DNA of 64,000 bases, from positions 1 to 64,000 of the forward strand of contig NZ_JACWMY010000002.1 of NCBI RefSeq assembly GCF_014773265.1. The letters run 5' to 3'. The notes under the pieces were generated by a model, which did not search any database, had not been told where the DNA came from, and was given only the letters and a program-made list of their open reading frames with translations. Origin of the DNA: Mucilaginibacter pankratovii (GTDB lineage Bacteria > Bacteroidota > Bacteroidia > Sphingobacteriales > Sphingobacteriaceae). Within the stretch, counting starts at the first letter, position 1, and each line of letters begins with the position of its first letter. Positions 17,296 through 24,046 of this stretch are shown piece by piece. The translations under genes were made by a program, and so were the position numbers.

Positions 17296-17865
17296 CTATT
17301 GTTGCTGAAAAAACAATTTTTTTAGCCTTTGCAGGCATTTGTATTTCTGCGTTTTCGCGTTATCCGCGTTTGTATATCCAAATCGCTCACAGATGTCCTG
17401 CATCGATTTATTGTGCATGTAAAAATCTTCCATAATAGTCTTACAGGGTTCGCCCAGTAATTTCAGCGCCTCGCCCATCTTATTGAGCTGCAGATCCCTG
17501 TCCTGGTGCTTTTCAACCTCATCCTCTACCGGCAGGTAATCTTCAAAATCCTTAATATCGCCACCGTACCGGTTCATTTGCTTTAGCCGTTTAAGCCAAA
17601 GCCGCCTGCAGATAGAGTAGATATAGGTTTTGAGCTTACTACTCAGTTCAAAATCGCCCCGTTTAACCTTATTATAAAGAACTATGATCGCTTCCTGGTA
17701 AACATCCTTTGCATCGTCCTCGTTACCGTTATTATTGATAACCAGCTGCAATATCATCGGAAAGTACGCCAGGTAAAGCTTTTTAAGAACAACGTCGGAA
17801 TTATTAAGTATACCCAGTATTACTTCGCTATCCGCCGGTATCTCCACATTTAAATGATTATTCAC
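17296..17865 (-). CDS. ECF-type RNA polymerase sigma factor
   Basis: 189 residues. Region 2 is visible at about 25-90 (KKLYLAYFPMILQLVI, DDAKDVYQEAIIVLY, KLKTYIYSICRRLW) and region 4 at about 130-185 (LGEPCKTIMEDFYMHNKSMQDI, AKTQKYKCLQRLKKLF). Regions 1 and 3 are absent, as in extracytoplasmic-function sigma factors. The frame opens with GTG 17865; a second GTG at 17847 is possible and would fit better if the motif at 17869-17897 is its promoter, since transcription should begin at about 17862. The next gene encodes an anti-sigma-like protease, and the lipoprotein array is divergent on the other side with the same promoter-like motif. Confidence 0.9.
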   Translation of the reverse strand: MNNHLNVEIPADSEVILGILNNSDVVLKKLYLAYFPMILQLVINNNGNEDDAKDVYQEAIIVLYNKVKRGDFELSSKLKTYIYSICRRLWLKRLKQMNRYGGDIKDFEDYLPVEDEVEKHQDRDLQLNKMGEALKLLGEPCKTIMEDFYMHNKSMQDICERFGYTNADNAKTQKYKCLQRLKKLFFQQQ

Positions 17866-17868
17866 TAC

Positions 17869-17897
17869 TTAATACTCTTTATACTAAATTGTAACCC
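17869..17897 (-). promoter_or_regulatory. Bipartite promoter-like motif before the ECF sigma gene
   Basis: On the minus strand GGGTTACA, 13 nt, AGTATTAA. It matches the motif before the lipoprotein genes in both boxes and in exact spacing, which suggests autoregulation of the sigma gene. The second box ends 3 nt before GTG 17865. Confidence 0.65.
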
Positions 17898-18089
17898 AAT
17901 ATTATCAACTATTTTTTCTTAGCGGGAAAATCATCCACTTCTGTACGATAAATGGCGACAAAAACCGCCCGAATCAACCTGCAATATCGGGTTAATATTT
18001 GAGAGCTTAAGCGGGCTGTGGCATAATAATTGAATTTGCGTACGTATTAAACTTGTATTTAAATACTTACAAACGCTAAAACATTCAAC

Positions 18090-18329
18090 ATGAAAAACTC
18101 CATCAAATACACTTTCGCGGCTTTAGCTATCACGATAGCCGCCACGGCATGCGGCGGCGACCATGGCGGTCGGCATCCCGATTCGCTTAAGGCAGACACC
18201 TCTGTAATGTCTGATTCTACCAACAGGCAGGTGCAACCGGCACCGGGCTCCAACGGCTCGGCCATATCGGCTGATACGGGGCTGGATAAATCGGGCGCGG
18301 GCGGTACGGACACAACGAAGAAGCCATAA
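18090..18329 (+). CDS. Small lipoprotein, array member 1
   Basis: 79 residues: a lipoprotein signal starting MKNSIKYTFAALAITIAATAC (Cys 21), then GGDHGG and a low-complexity Ser/Thr/Asp/Gly tail ending in DTTKKP. It shares the MKNS start, the alanine-rich signal and the TTKK end with the five following genes. It lacks a clear copy of the GGGTTACC motif upstream (only TATTAA at 18045-18050), and its tail is the most diverged, so it may be the oldest or differently controlled copy. Function unknown; probably an outer-membrane or periplasmic lipoprotein. Confidence 0.7.
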   Translation: MKNSIKYTFAALAITIAATACGGDHGGRHPDSLKADTSVMSDSTNRQVQPAPGSNGSAISADTGLDKSGAGGTDTTKKP

Positions 18330-18331
18330 AA

Positions 18332-18417
18332 GAATATGAATATCGAACGCCCAATTTCGAATAATGAATGATGAAATAAATCGAAATTCGATATTCAAAG
18401 TTCGGTGTTCGATATTC
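18332..18417. repeat. Degenerate inverted repeat between lipoprotein genes 1 and 2
   Basis: A left arm with GAATATCGAAC and CCAATTTCGA (18338-18360) and a right arm with TCGAAATTCGATATTC and GTTCGATATTC (18380-18416) form an imperfect palindrome. It is AT-rich, non-coding, and of the locus-specific hairpin type found at several other gaps in this window. Confidence 0.55.
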
Positions 18418-18443
18418 CTCCTGCGATCATACTTTATACCCAT

Positions 18444-18473
18444 GGGTTACCTTTTTCATGTACAGCATATTAA
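18444..18473 (+). promoter_or_regulatory. Bipartite promoter-like motif, before lipoprotein 2
   Basis: GGGTTACC, 14 nt, CATATTAA. This is the only copy with 14 rather than 13 nt between boxes. It ends 17 nt before ATG 18491. Confidence 0.55.
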
Positions 18474-18490
18474 TACTAAACAAAACAAAC

Positions 18491-18679
18491 ATGAAAAATC
18501 TAATCAAACTCGCCCTGGTGGCTCTTGTAACATCTGTCACCATTATTGCCTGCGACCCGCCAAAACCCAAACCCGAAGAAGTTGAAAAGACCGACTCGTT
18601 AAAAGCGATCGATACCCTCAAAAAAGATTCGGTTGTTATGAAGGCCGATTCGGTAAAAATCGATTCAGTAAAAAAATAA
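18491..18679 (+). CDS. Small lipoprotein, array member 2
   Basis: 62 residues from ATG 18491 (MKNLIKLALVALVTSVTIIAC, Cys 21). The mature part begins DPPKPKPEEVEK and then repeats Asp-Ser-(x)-Lys units (KADSVKIDSVKK). I chose this Met over an upstream frame start because it gives a proper lipoprotein signal aligned with the other array members. Unknown function; the Pro/Lys stretch after the Cys could act as a wall-spanning spacer. Confidence 0.7.
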   Translation: MKNLIKLALVALVTSVTIIACDPPKPKPEEVEKTDSLKAIDTLKKDSVVMKADSVKIDSVKK

Positions 18680-18689
18680 TTAAAAAACA

Positions 18690-18718
18690 GGGTTACCTTT
18701 TCAAATCTTAAGTATTAA
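18690..18718 (+). promoter_or_regulatory. Bipartite promoter-like motif, distal copy before lipoprotein 3
   Basis: GGGTTACC, 13 nt, AGTATTAA. It ends 97 nt before ATG 18816 and is followed by a second copy at 18761, with no gene between the two. Confidence 0.6.
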
Positions 18719-18760
18719 CCACTAAATCCATGGATTTTATTTTAATATTTAAAATTTGAT

Positions 18761-18789
18761 GGGGTACCTTCTTCAATTTAAGATATTAA
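18761..18789 (+). promoter_or_regulatory. Bipartite promoter-like motif, proximal copy before lipoprotein 3
   Basis: GGGGTACC, 13 nt, GATATTAA, ending 26 nt before ATG 18816. There is no T-run after the first box here, which argues against the box being merely a terminator arm. Confidence 0.6.
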
Positions 18790-18815
18790 GGTAGCCACTA
18801 ATAAAAACACCTACA

Positions 18816-19022
18816 ATGAAAAATTCATTCAAATTAGCAATTGTAACTTTAGTGATAGCCGTTTCTGCTGCCGCCTGCGGTGGCGAAGCAAAAAAGGATG
18901 GAGCTGACACTACTACCACTGTAGACAGCACAACTACCAAAACCACCATTGTGGCAGATTCTGCTTCAAAAGATACCGTAGTTAAGGCCGATACTACAAA
19001 AAAGGATACAATTAAAAAATAA
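18816..19022 (+). CDS. Small lipoprotein, array member 3
   Basis: 68 residues: lipoprotein signal MKNSFKLAIVTLVIAVSAAAC (Cys 21), GGEAKKDGAD, then a Thr/Val/Asp/Lys-rich tail (TTTTVDSTTTKTT, KADTTKKDTIKK). It aligns with members 4-6 through the signal and tail pattern. Function unknown. Confidence 0.75.
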   Translation: MKNSFKLAIVTLVIAVSAAACGGEAKKDGADTTTTVDSTTTKTTIVADSASKDTVVKADTTKKDTIKK

Positions 19023-19033
19023 TTTTTAATAAT

Positions 19034-19062
19034 GGGTTACCTTTTTAGGTTTCTGGTATTAA
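19034..19062 (+). promoter_or_regulatory. Bipartite promoter-like motif, before lipoprotein 4
   Basis: GGGTTACC, 13 nt, GGTATTAA, 48 nt before ATG 19111. The leader that follows (AATAAATATATTTATAA, ACTCCCAAAACA) is nearly identical to that of member 5. Confidence 0.65.
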
Positions 19063-19110
19063 TAACTTGTAAGAATAAATATATTTATAAACTCCCAAAA
19101 CACGAAAAAC

Positions 19111-19311
19111 ATGAAAAATTCATTCAAACTTGCAGTTCTAGCTTTAGCTATCGCTGTTTCTGCTGTAGCTTGTAAAGGTAAATCTGCTTCTGAAGGTGCA
19201 GATACAACTGTAAAAGATACTACTGTTAAAGTTGATTCTACTGTAAAAGTTGATTCTACTGTAAAAGATACTACTGTTGTAGTTACTAAGAAAGACACTG
19301 TAAAAAAATAA
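19111..19311 (+). CDS. Small lipoprotein, array member 4
   Basis: 66 residues: MKNSFKLAVLALAIAVSAVAC (Cys 21), KGKSASEGADTT, then VKDTTVKVDSTVKVDST repeats and a KKDTVKK end. The signal and first 12 mature residues are the same as in member 5, so the two are a recent duplication. Codons are strongly T-ending (GCT, GTT, ACT), unlike most genes around, which in this group points to high expression (inference). Confidence 0.75.
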   Translation: MKNSFKLAVLALAIAVSAVACKGKSASEGADTTVKDTTVKVDSTVKVDSTVKDTTVVVTKKDTVKK

Positions 19312-19386
19312 TCCTTAACCTTTTAGGTTTAAAGATTTATTAGTTTTCTTTAGTAAAAGGTAACGCTTGTATTTTTTTGAATACTT

Positions 19387-19415
19387 GGGTTACCTTTTTA
19401 AGTTCTTGGTATTAA
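19387..19415 (+). promoter_or_regulatory. Bipartite promoter-like motif, before lipoprotein 5
   Basis: GGGTTACC, 13 nt, GGTATTAA, 45 nt before ATG 19461. The first box is also the right arm of an imperfect hairpin with AAAAGGTAAC at 19355-19364, which may terminate transcription from member 4. Confidence 0.65.
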
Positions 19416-19460
19416 CCAGCGTAAGGATAAATATATTTATAACTCCCAAAACAAAAAAAC

Positions 19461-19652
19461 ATGAAAAATTCATTCAAACTTGCAGTTTTAGCTTTAGCTA
19501 TCTCTGTTTCTGCTGTAGCTTGTAAAGGTAAATCTGCTTCTGAAGGTGCAGATACAACTGTTAAAGTTGATTCTACCGTTAAAGTTGATTCTACTGTTAA
19601 AGTTGATTCTACTGTAGTTGACACAACTAAAAAAGACACAACTAAAAAATAA
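19461..19652 (+). CDS. Small lipoprotein, array member 5
   Basis: 63 residues: MKNSFKLAVLALAISVSAVAC (Cys 21), KGKSASEGADTT, then three VKVDST units encoded by an 18-bp tandem repeat, ending TTKKDTTKK. It differs from member 4 mainly in the number and arrangement of tail units, as expected for slippage in the repeat. Function unknown. Confidence 0.75.
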   Translation: MKNSFKLAVLALAISVSAVACKGKSASEGADTTVKVDSTVKVDSTVKVDSTVVDTTKKDTTKK

Positions 19653-19694
19653 TCTTAAACCCTAAGGTTTAAAGACTATTTAGTTTTTTTTTTG

Positions 19695-19744
19695 AAAAAA
19701 GGTGATCCGTGTATTTTTTTTTAAATACATGGGTTACCTTTTTT
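19695..19744 (+). terminator. Hairpin with T-run between lipoproteins 5 and 6
   Basis: A 22-bp stem (19695-19716 with 19723-19744) with only G-U mismatches is followed by further T residues. It looks like an intrinsic terminator for member 5 whose right arm is also the first box of the promoter-like motif at 19731. Confidence 0.6.
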
Positions 19745-19759
19745 TGTTTGTGGTATTAA
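19731..19759 (+). promoter_or_regulatory. Bipartite promoter-like motif, before lipoprotein 6
   Basis: GGGTTACC, 13 nt, GGTATTAA, 38 nt before ATG 19798. Same boxes and spacing as before members 4 and 5. Confidence 0.65.
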
Positions 19760-19797
19760 GGAGTGAAAACTATTAAATCACTTAAAAAAACACAAAC

Positions 19798-19998
19798 ATG
19801 AAAAATGCATTCAAAATTGGCTTTTTAGCCTTAGCTATCGCGGTATCTGCTGTTGCTTGTAAAGGTAAAACTGACGCTGCTGCTACAGATTCAGCTGCTA
19901 TGGATTCAGCTAAAATGGATTCAGCAAAGATGGACACAGCTAAAATGGACACTGCAAAGATGGACACTGCTAAAATGGACACAGCTAAAAAAATGTAA
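19798..19998 (+). CDS. Small lipoprotein, array member 6
   Basis: 66 residues: MKNAFKIGFLALAIAVSAVAC (Cys 21), KGKTDAAATDSAA, then six or more M-D-(S/T)-A-K units encoded by a 15-bp tandem repeat (about 19899-19991), ending KKM. The signal is clearly paralogous to members 4 and 5 while the repeat unit is different, so tails evolve separately. A strong terminator follows. Confidence 0.75.
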   Translation: MKNAFKIGFLALAIAVSAVACKGKTDAAATDSAAMDSAKMDSAKMDTAKMDTAKMDTAKMDTAKKM

Positions 19999-20016
19999 TT
20001 CATTTTTTAGTACAAC

Positions 20017-20051
20017 AAAAAGCCCTCCGGTTTATTCCGAAGGGCTTTTTT
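20017..20051 (+). terminator. Rho-independent terminator at the end of the lipoprotein array
   Basis: AAAAAGCCCTCCGG and CCGAAGGGCTTTTTT pair around a TTTATT loop, followed by T residues. It closes the array. Confidence 0.85.
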
Positions 20052-20114
20052 GTTGCATAAATTTCTGTAAAACATTTATGCCGGTATTTGTTTATTGCTG
20101 AAAGCGCAGTTTAC

Positions 20115-20552
20115 ATGAGATATAAAGAATGGAATACCCTCACCGGCGAAGAAAAGAAAAGCACACATTGGAAACATCACCCGCGTATAAAGGTTGCTAC
20201 CATTTTCTCTATACTGTTTGCAATTGTTTTCGCGGTGGCGCTTTTGCGCATTTTTAAAAACAAGCGCGTTCATGTTAACCGTAAGCCAAACGGCATGGAA
20301 GCATTCAGCGTTGCTAAAATGTTTATAAAAGGCAAATTGAAGCAACCGGCCATGGCAAGCTTCCCCCTTAATAAATTTGAAGCGGTGATAGATACCGCTA
20401 AAAATTCATACAATATATCGTCGTACATCAATGCGCATGATAACACCGGTCGTTCCTCAAAAACAACCTGGCAAATAAATATGGCCTACACCGGCGGCGA
20501 TTGGGCCGATACCAGCAGTTGGCGAGTGGTTAACCTAAATATGAGTCACTAA
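20115..20552 (+). CDS. Hypothetical single-pass membrane protein
   Basis: 145 residues from ATG 20115 (MRYKEWNTLTGEEKK). One membrane segment lies at about 29-47 (VATIFSILFAIVFAVALL), preceded by a basic His/Lys cytosolic stretch and followed by a ~95-residue domain outside. A longer frame would need a TTG start. The C-terminal part (TWQINMAYTGGDWADTSSW) may be a small beta domain. I do not recognise the family. Confidence 0.65.
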   Translation: MRYKEWNTLTGEEKKSTHWKHHPRIKVATIFSILFAIVFAVALLRIFKNKRVHVNRKPNGMEAFSVAKMFIKGKLKQPAMASFPLNKFEAVIDTAKNSYNISSYINAHDNTGRSSKTTWQINMAYTGGDWADTSSWRVVNLNMSH

Positions 20553-20555
20553 CGG

Positions 20556-20593
20556 AAATGAAAAAAGCGCCTGTTAAGCGCTTCTTTCATTTT
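20556..20593. terminator. Bidirectional terminator-like hairpin
   Basis: AAATGAAA and AAAGCGC pair with GCGCTT and TTTCATTTT around CTGTTA. It lies between the ends of two converging genes. Confidence 0.6.
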
Positions 20594-20608
20594 AATTTAT
20601 CCTTTTTT

Positions 20609-21067
20609 TCAGTGCAGCACACCATCGCGTAATGCCTTTACAGTATCGTGCGCGGCATTCAATTCAACTTGTTGTTTACTCAGTATTTCGCGGATAAAAG
20701 CCGGCAGATTATCTTCATCGAGCGCGGTTTGGTAGGCTTTCTTTATCGTGTCTTCGCCAAATTCGCATTCCTCTAAAATACTGTGTTTGCTATGCCCGTT
20801 AAAGGCAGCCTTCAGATCCAGCCAGGTGCGGTGCAGCTTACCACTGGTAGATGTGCCGGTCTCTATATCTTTACCAAGGGCAGCTACTTCAGTAGCAATT
20901 TCCATTTTAAACCTGTGGCTATCGCCAATAAGGTTGATAAAAGTGTATTTAAGATCGGTATCCTCATGTTTTAGTTCGCTTAGCGCGCGTTCAAATCCGG
21001 CTATACGGTCGTTGTTGATCAAGATCAGATCGTTAAGGGTTTCAATAGCAACTTTGGTATTTCCCAT
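20609..21067 (-). CDS. PA2169-type four-helix-bundle protein (DUF2383)
   Basis: 152 residues from ATG 21067 (MGNTKVAIETLNDLI). The protein is all helical with the ferritin-like DUF2383 pattern (IETLNDLI, RIAGFERAL, LHRTWLDLKAAFNG, ECEFGEDTIKKAYQ). The family has no settled function and is often stress-induced. The start is supported by an AGGAGG sequence 9 nt upstream, a strong Shine-Dalgarno that is rare in this group. Two small hydrophobic peptides are encoded on the same strand just upstream. Confidence 0.85.
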   Translation of the reverse strand: MGNTKVAIETLNDLILINNDRIAGFERALSELKHEDTDLKYTFINLIGDSHRFKMEIATEVAALGKDIETGTSTSGKLHRTWLDLKAAFNGHSKHSILEECEFGEDTIKKAYQTALDEDNLPAFIREILSKQQVELNAAHDTVKALRDGVLH

Positions 21068-21161
21068 GATTTTGTTCCTCCTGGTAAATAAAACCACATA
21101 AAAAAAATATTGTTTCAATTAAGAAACAATATTTCATAGTTAATTTAAATAATTTTTTTGT

Positions 21162-21329
21162 TTATTGTTTCCCCCTGAATGCAGAGATGATCCAAAGGAT
21201 AATGCCTATAATAACAATAACGGCTATAACGCCAACCGCAGCGCCGGCCTTAAATATGCCGCTTATAACAGAGCAGCTACTGAGGGCAACCATTGCCAGT
21301 ACAATTAATAAAATGTTTATTTTTTTCAT
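21162..21329 (-). CDS. Small membrane lipoprotein, 55 residues
   Basis: ATG 21329 to TAA 21162. The peptide begins MKKINILLIVLAMVALSSC with a lipobox Cys at 19, then GIFKAGAAVGVIAVIVIIGI, a second hydrophobic stretch, and ends WIISAFRGKQ. Similar ~55-residue peptides of no known function are widespread in Bacteroidota (from memory). The clean signal and frame make it a likely real gene. Confidence 0.6.
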   Translation of the reverse strand: MKKINILLIVLAMVALSSCSVISGIFKAGAAVGVIAVIVIIGIILWIISAFRGKQ

Positions 21330-21404
21330 GGTAGATTATTGATAGATTTTTGATGGAAAATCCAATACAATAATCGCACCCTATTTAAAATAGCGAAAGA
21401 TAGC

Positions 21405-21521
21405 TTAGTTTTCTTCTATATTATTGGCTTCTGCAGGCAAAAAGCGTACAGCAATCAATACAATAAAAAAACTCATGGCAAACAGTGGCAGCACTGTCTC
21501 CAGTATCAATAGTAAATTCAT
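21405..21521 (-). CDS. Possible 38-residue membrane peptide
   Basis: ATG 21521 to TAA 21405 encodes MNLLLILETVLPLFAMSFF and then IVLIAVRFLPAEANNIEEN, a single membrane helix with an acidic tail. It lies upstream of two same-strand stress-type genes. Length is at the limit of what can be claimed from sequence alone. Confidence 0.4.
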   Translation of the reverse strand: MNLLLILETVLPLFAMSFFIVLIAVRFLPAEANNIEEN

Positions 21522-21780
21522 TTCAAAAAATTAGCGGGTGCAAGCACCGTTAATAATTAAATTTAGGTTGGCGTACCGGCTCAAAAGCGCTGTTTATCAG
21601 ATAGGTTCTACTAATTTATAGATTGGTTTCGAGAAAAAAAACACTTTCATGAAAAAAAGATGAAATTTTTTAAAAACATAATTTATAAGAAAATAAAAAA
21701 CGTTTCTAATTAATGTTAAGTATACATTAATTAGAAATTATGGGCACCCTGCAGTAAAAGAATGTAAATTGGCCGCAAAT

Positions 21781-23268
21781 ATGAATTTACTATTTTCGCT
21801 AAATAAAATTATTGTAAAGTTTGCGGGGCACACCGCTATAAATCAGCTAAGCTTCGCCGTAAACAAAGGGCAGCATTGGGTGCTAACAGGTAACAGCGGC
21901 TCGGGTAAAAGCGTATTGCTGCAAGTTATAGCCGGCAATATAAGTATCAGCGGCGGTACGCTTGCTTATAATTTTACCAACGGGCAAGGCAAACCCGCTA
22001 TCGATTTTCATCCTTACATTGCTTTCGCAGGTGCCCGGCACCATTTTAAAAACCTGGCAAACACCAGTAATTTTTATTATCAGCAGCGCTACAACTCCTC
22101 CGATTCGGAAGATGCGCTTACCGCAGAGCAATACCTGCAGGTTATTAAGCCCAACACCCATTCCCCTGTTTACTGGGTATTCGAAAAAACAATCGCCGCG
22201 CTAAACCTGCAGCACCTGCGCGATAAGCAGGTGATAAAACTATCAAACGGCGAAACAAAACGGTTGATGATAGCCGCCGCTTTACTTAAAAATCCAACAC
22301 TGTTGTTGCTTGATAACCCGCTTACCGGACTGGATGCGGCTACCCGCCAGTATTTCAACACCTTGTTGGGCGAAATAAGTGCATCGGGCATTACCCTGGT
22401 GATGGCCACTTCGGCGCATGAGATACCCGATGTGATCAGTAATGTAGCGGTATTAGATAATGGCATCATCACTAAAACACTAAATAAGCAGCAGTTCCTG
22501 GCAGATCTGGAGAGCCATCCCGAGAAACCGAATGTGGACACGGATGCTTTAAAAGCGCTCATCAGCACAAATGCGAAACCGCACAATTACGCCGAAATTG
22601 TGGCCATGAACAACGTGGTGATCCGCTACGGTGAGAAAACCATCCTCAACCACATCAACTGGAGCGTGAACCCCGGCGAGCGCTGGGCATTACTTGGCCC
22701 CAACGGTGCCGGTAAAAGCACGCTGCTGAGTTTACTAAACGGCGATAACCCGCAAGCCTATGCCAATGATATTGTATTGTTTGATAAAAAGCGCGGCACC
22801 GGCGAAAGCATCTGGGATATCAAAAGCAAAATAGGTTTTGTATCGCCCGAGCTGTACCAGTACTTCCCTACCGATAACTCCTGCCTGCAGGTGATCGAAT
22901 CGGGTTTTTATGATACACTGGGCTTGTTCCGGCAAAGCAGTCCGACCAAAGCAGCCTTGGCTTTAAGTTGGATGAAGGCATTGGAGATAGACAAATACGC
23001 CCGTGTGCTACTAAAGAACATCCCGGCCAGTGCGCAACGCTTATGCTTATTGGCGAGGGCACTCATCAAAAACCCGGCGCTATTAATTTTCGACGAACCC
23101 TGCCAGGGACTGGACGACCACCAGCAGCTCCACTTTAAAACCGTGGTAGATACCATCTGCAGCATCAGCAACGTAACGCTGATCTACGTTACGCATTATC
23201 AGCATGAGATACCGGATAGCGTGGATAAGGTTTTGAGACTGGATAAGGGGGAGGCAGTTGACAGTTAG
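21781..23268 (+). CDS. Tandem ATP-binding cassette protein (ModF-like)
   Basis: 495 residues with two ABC ATPase domains and no membrane segments. Domain 1 (about 5-235) has Walker A GNSGSGKS, signature LSNGE and Walker B LLLLDNPLTGLD. Domain 2 (about 265-490) has Walker A GPNGAGKS and Walker B LLIFDEPCQGLD, but the signature is degenerate (IPASAQRL in place of LSGGQ). This soluble two-domain form resembles ModF/PhrA-type proteins whose role is not settled. I start at ATG 21781; a longer frame would use TTG. It has no transporter partner next to it. Confidence 0.82.
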   Translation: MNLLFSLNKIIVKFAGHTAINQLSFAVNKGQHWVLTGNSGSGKSVLLQVIAGNISISGGTLAYNFTNGQGKPAIDFHPYIAFAGARHHFKNLANTSNFYYQQRYNSSDSEDALTAEQYLQVIKPNTHSPVYWVFEKTIAALNLQHLRDKQVIKLSNGETKRLMIAAALLKNPTLLLLDNPLTGLDAATRQYFNTLLGEISASGITLVMATSAHEIPDVISNVAVLDNGIITKTLNKQQFLADLESHPEKPNVDTDALKALISTNAKPHNYAEIVAMNNVVIRYGEKTILNHINWSVNPGERWALLGPNGAGKSTLLSLLNGDNPQAYANDIVLFDKKRGTGESIWDIKSKIGFVSPELYQYFPTDNSCLQVIESGFYDTLGLFRQSSPTKAALALSWMKALEIDKYARVLLKNIPASAQRLCLLARALIKNPALLIFDEPCQGLDDHQQLHFKTVVDTICSISNVTLIYVTHYQHEIPDSVDKVLRLDKGEAVDS

Positions 23269-23918
23269 CAGTGTGCAGGTCGCAGTCGGCGTCTGTTGCG
23301 GATTGCGAAGAAGACCATTAGCGAGAAAGGTATCAAAGCAGGCCAAAAAGATTTAGCGGTGTCATTAAATAGCTCTTTGGATTGGGCAATCCTATCACGT
23401 CGCTCGCCCCAGAGGGCGTTGCCGCAAATAATAAAAAGTGGAATTGTTTCCTTAACATCAGCACCGGCTTTTTTACGGGGAAATGTGGTAAAATAAACCC
23501 TATCATTATAAGGGATAATATCAATTTTATCCTTAAAACGCAAACCTACGTCAAGCACATCAACTAAATCGCCATAACTTGCGTTATCTTTTAGCTCTGC
23601 TACTATCCCATTCTTCCCATTTTGATTGCTGACAATTTTAGCGCATGCGATTGCCAGTTGGTGCAGCGACTCGTTGTTATTTTCTTTATTCCCGTTAATT
23701 GTTACAACCGGGAAATTTTTATAATCGAGGATATTTAGCTTTTGCGTTTTAAATTTATTTGCATCTTTTATACTTGTGTCATTGTTCCACCCAATCTCAA
23801 TTCCCCACTTTGCTTCCGTCTTAAGTCTATGAAGATAAATGTACACAACTACCAATGGCAAAAACACCAAACTGATAAGTCCGGGGAAATAGATGCGGGA
23901 AAAAATAGTTTTTTTCAT
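23265..23918 (-). CDS. Hypothetical membrane protein, 217 residues
   Basis: From ATG 23918 (MKKTIFSRIYFPGLI). A membrane segment at about 10-27 and another near 195-212, followed by a basic tail (RNRRRLRPAHC), leave a ~165-residue domain between, probably outside the inner membrane. The layout with a short biopolymer-like central domain is reminiscent of ExbD-type proteins, but I cannot confirm this. It converges with the ABC gene, overlapping its end by 4 nt. Confidence 0.6.
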   Translation of the reverse strand: MKKTIFSRIYFPGLISLVFLPLVVVYIYLHRLKTEAKWGIEIGWNNDTSIKDANKFKTQKLNILDYKNFPVVTINGNKENNNESLHQLAIACAKIVSNQNGKNGIVAELKDNASYGDLVDVLDVGLRFKDKIDIIPYNDRVYFTTFPRKKAGADVKETIPLFIICGNALWGERRDRIAQSKELFNDTAKSFWPALIPFSLMVFFAIRNRRRLRPAHC

Positions 23919-24035
23919 CGGGTTAGGCTTACTCAAATCTAAACATAAATCGCGCCTTTGTCAACCCAATACCACCTTTCGCCTTTTACCTTTAAGCTTT
24001 TACCTTTCTGCTTTCACCTTTTCCCTCCTACCACG

Positions 24036-24043
24036 TATATTTG
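24036..24043 (+). promoter_or_regulatory. -7 promoter box of mqnC, 3 nt before the start codon
   Basis: TATATTTG is a perfect TAnnTTTG box and ends 3 nt before ATG 24047, so transcription should begin at the start codon itself (leaderless mRNA). Confidence 0.5.
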
Positions 24044-24046
24044 TAT

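Noticed and set aside
17989..18050. Promoter motif before lipoprotein 1
   Set aside because: GGGTTA at 17989 and TATTAA at 18045 are present but not at the 13-nt spacing, so I do not count it.
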